Origin: an uncultured Solobacterium sp. | GTDB lineage: Bacteria; Bacillota_I; Bacilli_A; Erysipelotrichales; Erysipelotrichaceae | Assembly: GCA_900552125.1 (NCBI GenBank) | Contig: URYK01000017.1 | Location: 1 to 54,896, forward strand | Direction: 5' to 3' | DNA length: 54,896 bases | Part shown: one piece after another, positions 26,969 through 34,437 of the stretch | How positions within the stretch are numbered: position 1 is the stretch's first letter | How the letters are laid out: every line of letters begins with the position of its first letter | Translations under genes and position numbers: made by a program | The notes under the pieces: generated by a model | Told to the model about the DNA's origin: nothing | Databases searched by the model: none | The model's input: the letters and a program-made list of their open reading frames with translations, nothing else

Positions 26969-27679
26969 AAGTGTTGTATAACTACACGGCAGCATAGGAA
27001 TACGTTTCGTGTTGCACAATGCTTTAAATTCCTCGCTTAGCCCTTGATTAGCGACATCATTTTCTACATACATATGATGCACCACAAGTAATGTTGCCAG
27101 TTTCTTATACGTATGAGACAAAGAATAATTATGCGTCTTGTGTAAATGATATAAGCTATCAAATCCCTTGATACCATCAAATAAATCTGATGTGATCATC
27201 GCATATAACATTTCATAATAACGACGATACAAGAAACCCGCATTATATTTATTCCATAACATCATATCTGATTCTTTCCAATCATATGCGATATTATCAA
27301 GAAAACGTATATACCCTACCCATCGATCAAATGTATAGGATGCTCGTATATTTCTTATTAAAGACTCATGCTGAGTAAAATAATCCACACAAATCCCAAA
27401 ACGTACTGTAATAGGAAAATCTTTCTTACGCATCAGATTAACAAAATCCTGATACTCTTTTAAAGAATATTTCTTGCTATTTTCATACCACTGTTTCTGG
27501 CATGGATATGAAGAAATTGCTTCTCTATATAATGGCGCAAACTCAAAAAATAAATAGCTAGGCTCTAAAACAACAATTTCCTCATGTCCTTTATCTTGTG
27601 CCTCAGTAATAAATGCATCTAATATATTTTCTGAGTACTTGCCGCATAATTGTATATGTGCATCCATATTTAATTCCAT
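26966..27679 (-). CDS. PHP-fold (histidinol-phosphatase-like) protein with altered metal site
   Basis: A 237-residue protein with the general order of HisJ-type PHP phosphoesterases: a start like D-x-H-x-H (here DAHIQLCG), then EEIVVLEP, then RFGICVDYF, then FDRWVGYIRFLDNIAYDW. Several metal ligands expected at these places are changed: second His to Gln, Glu-His to Glu-Pro, Glu of the GLEVDY-like strand to Cys, and His of the G-S-V-H-like strand to Arg. Catalysis is therefore doubtful. Two in-frame ATGs compete as start (27679 and 27667). It follows degV after 3 nt. A non-catalytic or diverged role is inferred. Confidence 0.65.
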   Translation of the reverse strand: MELNMDAHIQLCGKYSENILDAFITEAQDKGHEEIVVLEPSYLFFEFAPLYREAISSYPCQKQWYENSKKYSLKEYQDFVNLMRKKDFPITVRFGICVDYFTQHESLIRNIRASYTFDRWVGYIRFLDNIAYDWKESDMMLWNKYNAGFLYRRYYEMLYAMITSDLFDGIKGFDSLYHLHKTHNYSLSHTYKKLATLLVVHHMYVENDVANQGLSEEFKALCNTKRIPMLPCSYTTL

Positions 27680-27682
27680 ATC

Positions 27683-28540
27683 CTATTTCTTATCTTCATA
27701 ACGAATCTTACGAATTCGTCCAAATCCAATTGTACCAGGACCTGCATGCGACAAGATTACAGCTTTAAATATTTGCTGAGACACTGGCTGACCAGTTGCT
27801 TCTTCTAACATTACCTTTAATTCATCACTGACTTTTCGATTATCCGCATCAATAATCATCCACTCATAATCTTCAGGATTAACATCTTTTAATACAACAT
27901 CAATACCTTCTTTATATGCTTTTTTTAATGTACGAACTTTATCAACCAGATCAATTGAGCCATGATCTACCTTAAGTAAAGGGTGAATTTTCAATAAGCC
28001 TGCTAAAGCAGCTGCGGCTGGTGAAATACGTCCCCCATTTTTCAATGCAGTTAAAGATTCAGGAATTAGGATTGCGAACAATTCCCCTTCCTTTTCAATC
28101 TTCTCTTTAACCTCAGCACATGTATAACCTTTAGAAAACATATCCTTTGCTGTCTTTAACATTTCAACAACTGGATAACAAACAAAATCGGAATCTAGCA
28201 CAAATACTTTACCTTCATATTTATCATACTTAGATAAATTTATCGCAGTTGTACATGTACCAGAAAGTGCTTTTGCCAAAGGAATATAGAAAACCTGATC
28301 ATAGCTTTCTAACAATTCGTCCCACATCCCTGTTAAGGAACCGATAATAGGCTGTGCTGTTTTTATTGATTTACCATCTTTAATTGCTTGAATAATGTCA
28401 GCATCTTGAATGGTTTCCTCTTCAATATATTCTTGTCCTTCAATAATGACTGGCATTCGTAAAACATGAATACCTAGCGTTGTCGCTTCTTCTTTTGTAA
28501 TATCTGCACTTGAATCACACATCAATGCTATTTTTTTCAT
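27683..28540 (-). CDS. DegV family fatty-acid-binding protein
   Basis: A 285-residue DegV protein. The family binds a fatty acid between two domains; in several Firmicutes related FakB proteins present fatty acids to the kinase FakA, but which type this is cannot be told here. Signatures are the N-terminal ALMCDSSADI, the YIPLAKALSGTC segment that contacts the ligand head group, and LKNGGRISPAAAALAGLLKIHPLL. The ATG at 28540 follows GAGGTGGT; the earlier in-frame GTG lies within that site and is rejected. It is followed after 3 nt by the PHP-like gene. Confidence 0.9.
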   Translation of the reverse strand: MKKIALMCDSSADITKEEATTLGIHVLRMPVIIEGQEYIEEETIQDADIIQAIKDGKSIKTAQPIIGSLTGMWDELLESYDQVFYIPLAKALSGTCTTAINLSKYDKYEGKVFVLDSDFVCYPVVEMLKTAKDMFSKGYTCAEVKEKIEKEGELFAILIPESLTALKNGGRISPAAAALAGLLKIHPLLKVDHGSIDLVDKVRTLKKAYKEGIDVVLKDVNPEDYEWMIIDADNRKVSDELKVMLEEATGQPVSQQIFKAVILSHAGPGTIGFGRIRKIRYEDKK

Positions 28541-28664
28541 GTAAATTACCACCTCTGAATGAAATTATTATAACATTTCTTATAAAAAATTCAATCATTC
28601 CCTAAAAACACCTTTATTTTCTTGTTTATATCAAAAATTAACTATAAATAATTAAAATTAGGTA

Positions 28665-28693
28665 TTTACAAACCATCTCGAATAAGCTATAAT
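28665..28693 (+). promoter_or_regulatory. Promoter of tRNA-His
   Basis: TTTACA (28665-28670) and TATAAT (28688-28693) are separated by 17 nt, upstream of the tRNA at 28724. Confidence 0.8.
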
Positions 28694-28723
28694 ATAACTC
28701 GCCTGATGAAAGCAGGAATATAT

Positions 28724-28800
28724 GGCGATTGTGGTGAAGTGGTTAACACAGCGGATTGTGGCTCCGTCACTCGTGGGTTCGAATCCCATCAGTCGCCCCA
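28724..28800 (+). tRNA. tRNA-His (anticodon GTG)
   Basis: The 77-nt sequence has the extra G at -1 facing C73, acceptor GCGATTG pairing with CAGTCGC, anticodon loop TTGTGGC giving GTG, T loop TTCGAAT and an encoded CCA end. The encoded G-1 is diagnostic for tRNA-His. Confidence 0.95.
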
Positions 28801-28811
28801 TATAAATAGTT

Positions 28812-28836
28812 AAGCCTTGTTTCAAGGCTTTTTTTG
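28812..28836 (+). terminator. Terminator after tRNA-His
   Basis: AAGCCTTG and CAAGGCTT pair around a TTT loop and are followed by six or more T residues. Confidence 0.85.
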
Positions 28837-28936
28837 TTATGTTAGAAAACTTTGAGAAGACTTATTCACTCAAATACTTTTTTATATTTTAGCTTAATAA
28901 AGTCTTTATCTATATTATTATGTAAAACCTAGTAAG

Positions 28937-28963
28937 AGAAAGTTATCCATACTTTCTTTTTTT
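28937..28963 (+). terminator. Orphan terminator-like hairpin between tRNA-His and the phasin-like gene
   Basis: AGAAAGT (28937-28943) and ACTTTCT (28951-28957) enclose 7 nt, followed by T residues. No annotated gene ends here, and tRNA-His already has its own terminator at 28812. The rest of 28837-29093 shows no ORF. Confidence 0.45.
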
Positions 28964-29093
28964 ATTAAGCTTTTATCGACACAATAAAAAAACTATAAAC
29001 TTTTACTTCAATCATCTAATTTTCAACATTATAATGTCAATATTTTTTTAAAACATGTTACAATAATTATATAACAAAAGGAGGATTAAAACC

Positions 29094-29396
29094 ATGAATA
29101 ACATTAGTGATGATTTAAAGAAAATTATGCTGGCAGGTATTGGCGCTGTTGCCACAACTGCTGAGAAATCAAAAGAAGTAGTAGATGCATTGGTTAAAAA
29201 AGGAGAATTAACAGTAGAACAAGGAAAAATACTAAACGAAGAATTGAAACATAACATTAAAGAAAAACTGAGAACTCCTGCAGATGTAGAGACAATTAGT
29301 AAAGATTTAGAAAAAGTGAATAAAGAAGATCTATCTAAATTAAAAGCTAAAATCGAAGAATTAGAAAAAGGCATGGAGAATGAGCAATCAGAATAA
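29094..29396 (+). CDS. Phasin-like coiled-coil protein
   Basis: A 100-residue, helix-rich protein with charged heptad-like stretches and no signal. The pattern LKKIMLAGIGAVATTAEKSKEVVDALVKKGELTVEQGK is that of the phasin-family small proteins often found just before AarF/UbiB kinases in Firmicutes. Phasins coat polyhydroxyalkanoate granules, but in such contexts no granule synthesis genes are present and the function is unknown. AAAGGAGG precedes the ATG. The stop overlaps the kinase gene by 17 nt, indicating coupling. Confidence 0.8.
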   Translation: MNNISDDLKKIMLAGIGAVATTAEKSKEVVDALVKKGELTVEQGKILNEELKHNIKEKLRTPADVETISKDLEKVNKEDLSKLKAKIEELEKGMENEQSE

Positions 29397-30966
29397 TTCA
29401 AGTACCAGAATTCGTCTAGCACAAATCTTAGGAATATTAAAAAAACATCATGTTACTAAGGGCATGGATCCAGTCAAGTTTCGAGAAATACTAGAAGACT
29501 TGGGCCCAACATTTGTAAAAATCGGACAAATCATGGCTAGTCGACAGGATATGTTTTCTGAACGTTACTGTAAAGAGCTAGTAAAATTAAGAGATAATGT
29601 TGCACCTATGCCATTTGATGAAGTTAAACGTGTCATTGAAGAAGAATATGGCTGTCGTATAGATGAAGTATTTTCTTCTTTTGATCCAATACCACTGGGT
29701 TCTGCATCCATTGCCCAAGTGCATAAAGCAACTTTAATGAATGGCAAGGAAATCGTTGTGAAAGTACAGCGCCCTCATATCTATGAATTAATGGAAAGAG
29801 ATATTTCCCTTCTAAGAAGAGCTGGAAAATTACTACGAATCAGCGAAGCATTAAATAGTGTCGTTGATATCAATATCGTGATTGATGAATTCTGGTTTAC
29901 CGCAAAACAAGAAATGGATTTTCTTAATGAGGCACAATTCGCCATGGAATTTGCTAATAATAATCAGGACATTGTTTATATAGGTGCTCCAAAAATAGAA
30001 CAGGATTATACTACCAGTAAGGTTTTAGTAATGGAATATATCGATGGATTCGTCATTGATGATTTTACAAGCCTTAAACAGGAAGGCTATGATTTAAAAG
30101 AAATTTCCAGTAAACTTGCGGAAAATTATATCAAACAGATTGTTGATGATGGCTTTTTCCATGCAGACCCTCACCCTGGCAATCTAAGAGTTCTTGATGG
30201 AAAAATAGTCTGGATTGATTTTGGTATGATGGGAAGTCTCTCCAAAAGTGATAAAGATTTAATGAAGAAAGCAGTACAGGCCATTGGCACAAATAATACA
30301 CAATTGATGGTGGATGTTGTTCTTACTTTAGGTGTGCATGATAATCATATTGATTACACTTCTTTCTATAATGACATGGATAGTTTTATGAAGAAATATA
30401 TTCAATTGGATTTAAGTGAAATCAAACTAGGAGAAGCTATTCAGGAAGTATTTACCTTAGCACACAAATATCATATTGCGATGCCAAAAGGTATCAGTAT
30501 GCTGGCAAGAGGTCTTGTTACCATGGAAAGTACAATGACCATACTAGATCCTTCTACCAATATTATTCAAATAGCTGCTGCCCATGTGAGCGATCATGTC
30601 TTTAAAAAAATAGATCCGCAAAAAGAAATCCTGCATACTGCTGGAAAACTTTATGAAGCTGGCAAAATCACTCTGGATTTACCAATTCAGCTTAGTGAAC
30701 TTCTCCATATGATTGCGAAAGGAAGAGTAAAAGTCAATTTAGAAATAATGGATTCTAGTATTCCTTTTAAGAAAATCGATCATATGGTTAATAAGCTAGT
30801 CGTCGGTATTGTATCCTGTGGGTTATTAATGGCTAGTTCCTTAATATGTACAACAGATATGGAACCAAAAATCCTAGGCATACCTGCGATTGGTTTCATT
30901 GGATATATGACTGCTGTTTGTCTAGGTTTATGGCTTTTATATACGGTACTAAGAAGAAAACGATAA
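29380..30966 (+). CDS. AarF/UbiB (ABC1) atypical kinase family protein
   Basis: A 528-residue UbiB-family protein. The N-terminal KxGQ-like motif (GPTFVKIGQIMASRQDM), the alanine-rich nucleotide loop (PLGSASIAQVHKA), the lysine strand (VVKVQRPHI), the catalytic HADPHPGN and metal-binding WIDFGMMG are all visible. Two membrane helices end the protein (about 460-480 and 500-522). In respiring bacteria UbiB supports ubiquinone synthesis; in anaerobic Firmicutes its role is unclear, possibly prenyl-lipid metabolism. It overlaps the phasin-like gene. Confidence 0.9.
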   Translation: MSNQNNSSTRIRLAQILGILKKHHVTKGMDPVKFREILEDLGPTFVKIGQIMASRQDMFSERYCKELVKLRDNVAPMPFDEVKRVIEEEYGCRIDEVFSSFDPIPLGSASIAQVHKATLMNGKEIVVKVQRPHIYELMERDISLLRRAGKLLRISEALNSVVDINIVIDEFWFTAKQEMDFLNEAQFAMEFANNNQDIVYIGAPKIEQDYTTSKVLVMEYIDGFVIDDFTSLKQEGYDLKEISSKLAENYIKQIVDDGFFHADPHPGNLRVLDGKIVWIDFGMMGSLSKSDKDLMKKAVQAIGTNNTQLMVDVVLTLGVHDNHIDYTSFYNDMDSFMKKYIQLDLSEIKLGEAIQEVFTLAHKYHIAMPKGISMLARGLVTMESTMTILDPSTNIIQIAAAHVSDHVFKKIDPQKEILHTAGKLYEAGKITLDLPIQLSELLHMIAKGRVKVNLEIMDSSIPFKKIDHMVNKLVVGIVSCGLLMASSLICTTDMEPKILGIPAIGFIGYMTAVCLGLWLLYTVLRRKR

Positions 30967-30991
30967 GTTTTTTGAAACAAAAGAATTTAAT

Positions 30992-31060
30992 GAATAAAAG
31001 AATCAATATATAGATACAAGTAAAATCGTAAAATCTAAATATTGATTCTTTATTTTATTC
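30992..31060. terminator. Bidirectional terminator between aarF and the XRE regulator
   Basis: GAATAAAAGAATCAATAT and its near-complement ATATTGATTCTTTATTTTATTC form a long stem with a loop of about 25 nt between converging genes; A/T runs flank both sides. Confidence 0.55.
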
Positions 31061-31814
31061 ATATTTCTTTCCCAATGATATAAATGATGACAAATAAACC
31101 TGCAACTAAAACAACTCCAGATACATATTTTACAGTATCCCATAAAGCAACACCACCAATAAAAACACTAATATAGCACATAAAAGGAAATAAAATAGAA
31201 CAGCTTAATGTAAACACCCTAAACACCGATAATACATATGTCCAATTCCCATTATTAAAAGATAATCCAATCATGTGTATTCTAAAAATGCCTTGTGAAA
31301 CTAAATCAATTTTGTTTTCATCGTAATATGAAGGTAATGCATCTTTAGCAAAAACACAAAACCAGCTAGCACATAAAAGCATTATCCCAGTAATACATAA
31401 ACTGTCCTTCATAAGTTCTATAGAAATACCAGAAACTATAAGAATCATTGTTTCTACAATTACAATACCGATAGTAATAAGAAAAGCAATTATCCAAATT
31501 TTCTTACGCTGACGAATTGAATCACGTACAGATAAATCTAGAGAGTTTACAACAAGGCTTTCTACTTCAACAGTATTCAATGGTTTTTCATCACACAATT
31601 TTTCACCTTTCAAGAGTTCAGTTACTGTTATTCCTAGTACATCAGCTATAGGGATAAGTAAGCTGACATTAGGCATACTGTTGCCTCTCTCCCATTTACT
31701 AACCGTTTTATCAGAAACAAACAGCTTATCGGCTAATTCTTTTTGTGTCATTGATTTTTCTTTTCGTACTTCACTTAAAAATTGCCCAAATTTTTCATTA
31801 TTAACCTGATACAT
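31059..31814 (-). CDS. XRE-family regulator fused to membrane helices
   Basis: A 251-residue protein with an N-terminal XRE/Cro helix-turn-helix (about 8-62, with MTQKELADKLFVSDKTVSKW ERGNSMP) and a C-terminal part with four hydrophobic segments between about 105 and 250. The architecture is that of membrane-bound XRE regulators common in gut Firmicutes; targets are unknown. AGGAGGTGCAA precedes the ATG. It stands alone between the aarF terminator and the nanE cluster. The 177-nt upstream gap shows no clear operator apart from an AT-rich promoter-like region. Confidence 0.85.
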   Translation of the reverse strand: MYQVNNEKFGQFLSEVRKEKSMTQKELADKLFVSDKTVSKWERGNSMPNVSLLIPIADVLGITVTELLKGEKLCDEKPLNTVEVESLVVNSLDLSVRDSIRQRKKIWIIAFLITIGIVIVETMILIVSGISIELMKDSLCITGIMLLCASWFCVFAKDALPSYYDENKIDLVSQGIFRIHMIGLSFNNGNWTYVLSVFRVFTLSCSILFPFMCYISVFIGGVALWDTVKYVSGVVLVAGLFVIIYIIGKEI

Positions 31815-31918
31815 CCATTTGCACCTCCTATGGTCATTTTAACTAATTGTTATACATTAGGCAATCTACTAATAGGGGAGTTATCTTTTTTTACTATTTT
31901 TAAATGATTTTTTCATAT

Positions 31919-31985
31919 AAAAAAGGCAGATTAGAGTGAAACACAATTAATCATACCTTTCATTACACTTAAAGAAAATATCTGC
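31919..31985 (-). terminator. Terminator after nanE
   Basis: On the minus strand GCAGAT and ATCTGC close a long imperfect stem (inner AAGTGTAATGAAA with TTTCACTC) and are followed by CTTTTTT, a few bases past the nanE stop. Confidence 0.5.
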
Positions 31986-31991
31986 ATCGTT

Positions 31992-32759
31992 TTATTTTAG
32001 CTCATTTGCATGTTTCGCACGTTCTACTTTACGCCAATCATCCTGATATCCGCTTAAACAATCTACAAAGCGTTTTGCAACATAATGAGGACGTGTAATT
32101 GCAGAACCGACAACAACTGCATGACAACCAACAAATATACACTTCATTGCATCTTCTGGGGTATATAAATGCCCTTCCATAATAACGTATGCTTCATCTT
32201 TTAATTCCTGGCACATTCTCGCAACCATACGATAATCAGCACCTTCCGCATGTGCTGTTTCTTTAGTGTATCCATATAGAGTTGGTGCTACAATTTCGGC
32301 TCCATTTTTAGATGCACGTTTTGCTTCCTCAATATTTGATACATCCGCAAAAATGACATGATCAGGATATTTTTTACGCACTTCTTTAATTAAATCCCAA
32401 GCCTGTGTTTTCTCATGAGTAATCTGTGCTGTACAATCTAACGCAATAATATCTGCACCAGCCTCTACGATCGCATCAACTTCTTTCATCGTTGGAGTAA
32501 TAAATACATCTGTATCATCATGCCAAACCTTATATAGTCCAATAATTGGTAAACCAAAACCAGCTTCTTTTACCTGACGAATCTGTTCCGGTGAATTAAT
32601 ACGTAAACCTACTGCTCCTGCCCATTTTGCACACTCTGCCATCTTCACTACCATATCCGGAGTATAAATTGGTTCATCTTTTTGAGTCTGACAGGATACG
32701 ATCAGACCTCCCTTTAAACTGTTTAATAATGCTAATTTCTTCTCATCTGTTGTTCTCAT
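31992..32759 (-). CDS. nanE: N-acylglucosamine-6-phosphate 2-epimerase (NanE family)
   Basis: A 255-residue TIM-barrel epimerase. SLKGGLIVSCQ at the N-terminus, GAVGLRINSPEQI, PIIGLYK, DIIALDCT, FADVSNIEEA and VVVGSAITRP match NanE, which converts ManNAc-6-phosphate to GlcNAc-6-phosphate. AGGAGGGATTAAC precedes the ATG. It is the last gene of a cluster starting with a glycyl radical enzyme. No sialic acid lyase (nanA), ManNAc kinase (nanK) or transporter is nearby, so the true substrate in this setting may be another acylated or modified sugar phosphate. Confidence 0.9.
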   Translation of the reverse strand: MRTTDEKKLALLNSLKGGLIVSCQTQKDEPIYTPDMVVKMAECAKWAGAVGLRINSPEQIRQVKEAGFGLPIIGLYKVWHDDTDVFITPTMKEVDAIVEAGADIIALDCTAQITHEKTQAWDLIKEVRKKYPDHVIFADVSNIEEAKRASKNGAEIVAPTLYGYTKETAHAEGADYRMVARMCQELKDEAYVIMEGHLYTPEDAMKCIFVGCHAVVVGSAITRPHYVAKRFVDCLSGYQDDWRKVERAKHANELK

Positions 32760-32770
32760 GTTAATCCCTC

Positions 32771-33535
32771 CTAATCACAAATTACAAAATTTTCCAGAAC
32801 TTCTTTATCTTCCACAAAAGCATCTACATAAATACTATGAAAATCATCTAGTTTTGCCCAGCTGCACATTGCTTTCGTTTCAAATTTTGAAGCATCAATC
32901 AATAGATCATTCTTATAACATCTATCCATTATTTCTTTCTTCACTGAACCGATTGAAAAATCAAACACTAACGTCTCTCCACGATCCAGATCAACTCCAT
33001 TCGTGCTAAAGAAAGCGTGATCAAAATGAAATTGTCGAATCATTTCAATCGTCAAAGGGCCATAACTCATATCATATGATGGTTTAAATTCTCCTCCCAG
33101 TAAATAAATATCTCCTTGAAAATCACTAGGAAGATGATGCATCAGTAAATACGTGCTTGGTGTAACAAGCTTAATTTTCTTCTGATCCAGATAATCTAAA
33201 AGATATACTGGTGTTGTGCCTGAATCTACATATACGCAATCACCATCACGTATTGATTTGGCAGCTTCTTTACATATTCTTTTTTTCTGTTTAATATATA
33301 AGTTTTCTTTTAAACGTACGGAAGGCTCATTAAAACTTGTAAGTGTCATTCTTGCTTTATGCAAAGATGCTCCTCCACGTTCTCTTTGAATCAATCCCTG
33401 GTTTTCCAGTTCAATTAAATCACGCATCACACTGGAACGAGATATCCCAAATTCATCAGTTAATTCTTTGATCGTCACAAAAGAATTCTTTTCCAGTCGC
33501 TCCATGATACGATACATTCTTTCTTTTGTAAGCAT
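32771..33535 (-). CDS. DeoR-family transcriptional regulator
   Basis: A 254-residue regulator with an N-terminal DeoR helix-turn-helix (FVTIKELTDEFGISRSSVMR, then LIQRERGGASL) and the DeoR sensor domain (DGDCVYVDSGTTPVYLLDYL; FFSTNGVD). DeoR proteins usually repress sugar catabolism operons and respond to a phosphorylated sugar. It lies between the activase gene (5-nt gap) and nanE (11-nt gap), so it probably regulates this operon in response to a sugar phosphate. No operator was identified with confidence. Confidence 0.9.
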   Translation of the reverse strand: MLTKERMYRIMERLEKNSFVTIKELTDEFGISRSSVMRDLIELENQGLIQRERGGASLHKARMTLTSFNEPSVRLKENLYIKQKKRICKEAAKSIRDGDCVYVDSGTTPVYLLDYLDQKKIKLVTPSTYLLMHHLPSDFQGDIYLLGGEFKPSYDMSYGPLTIEMIRQFHFDHAFFSTNGVDLDRGETLVFDFSIGSVKKEIMDRCYKNDLLIDASKFETKAMCSWAKLDDFHSIYVDAFVEDKEVLENFVICD

Positions 33536-33540
33536 GTTTG

Positions 33541-34437
33541 TTATCCTCCAATTTTTACTTGTAAACCATATTCTTTACCAATCATAATATATTCTTCTAA
33601 TTCTTTCTTATCCATCATCGCTAATCCTTCATATGCATATGGTTTATGTAGCTGATTCCATTTATTCATTCCTAATGAATGATAAGGTAATAAATTAACC
33701 TGCAAGACTCCATACTGCTTTGCGATATCAAAAATAGAACACAAAGTCTTTCTTTCATAATTAAACCCTGGTATCACAGGTACACGTATGATAATATTAG
33801 ATTTCGCCGATTGTGTTATATAAGCTAAATTCTGAAATATCTGTTCTAAATCCGCACCTGTTATCTGCTGCAGTATTTTTTGATCAGTATGTTTTATATC
33901 GAATAAGAATAAATCAATATATGGTGCAGCTTCTTTTAATTTTTCAATATCATAATTCCCTGTTGTTTCAACTGCAACATGTAAATTGTGTTTCTTTAAT
34001 TCTCTTAACAGTGACAGAAAGCTTTCAAATTGTACAAATGGTTCTCCTCCTGAAACCGTAACTCCTCCATCACTTGCCTGATAATATCGTATATCCTTTA
34101 ACACTTCTTCAATAATTTCCTCTATTTCCATATTCTTCCCAGAAATAGATAAAGCTTCAGGTATACATGCATCTACACATTTTCCGCAGGCAAGACATTT
34201 GTTTGCGTTCCAATGAAATTCCTGATTCCAAGTTATAGCTTGCTGGGGACATGTTTTTTCACACACTCTACAGCCTACACATTTTTTCTGATCATGCATC
34301 AAGACAGGTGAGACACTCCATGTTTCAGGATTTGCACACCATGGACAATGAAGCGGACAGCCTTTTAAGAAAATCGTTGATCGTATACCAGGTCCATCAT
34401 GTAAGGCAAAACGTTCAATATTGGAAACCCTAATCAT
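33541..34437 (-). CDS. Glycyl radical enzyme activating enzyme (radical SAM)
   Basis: A 298-residue radical SAM activase. The SAM-cluster motif is Cys27-x3-Cys31-x2-Cys34 (GCPLHCPWC). Two ferredoxin-type cluster motifs (CVGCRVCEKTC and CLACGKCVDAC) follow at about 52-95, as in activases of dehydratase-type enzymes and unlike the short PFL activase. DGGVTVSGGEPF binds SAM. It overlaps the glycyl radical enzyme gene by 8 nt and would install the radical on its Gly733. Confidence 0.94.
   Translation of the reverse strand: MIRVSNIERFALHDGPGIRSTIFLKGCPLHCPWCANPETWSVSPVLMHDQKKCVGCRVCEKTCPQQAITWNQEFHWNANKCLACGKCVDACIPEALSISGKNMEIEEIIEEVLKDIRYYQASDGGVTVSGGEPFVQFESFLSLLRELKKHNLHVAVETTGNYDIEKLKEAAPYIDLFLFDIKHTDQKILQQITGADLEQIFQNLAYITQSAKSNIIIRVPVIPGFNYERKTLCSIFDIAKQYGVLQVNLLPYHSLGMNKWNQLHKPYAYEGLAMMDKKELEEYIMIGKEYGLQVKIGG

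Noticed and set aside
26213..28800. tRNA genes as attachment sites of an integrated element
   Set aside because: No integrase, no repeated tRNA 3' end and no change in gene character were seen nearby.
29048..29422. 124-codon minus-strand ORF covering the phasin-like gene
   Set aside because: Its hydrophobic, Ser/Phe-rich product is the mirror of a Lys/Glu-rich helical gene on the plus strand, which has a good ribosome site and operon context.
31992..32759. Sialic acid catabolism locus
   Set aside because: Only nanE is present; no nanA, nanK or sialic acid transporter lies in the window.
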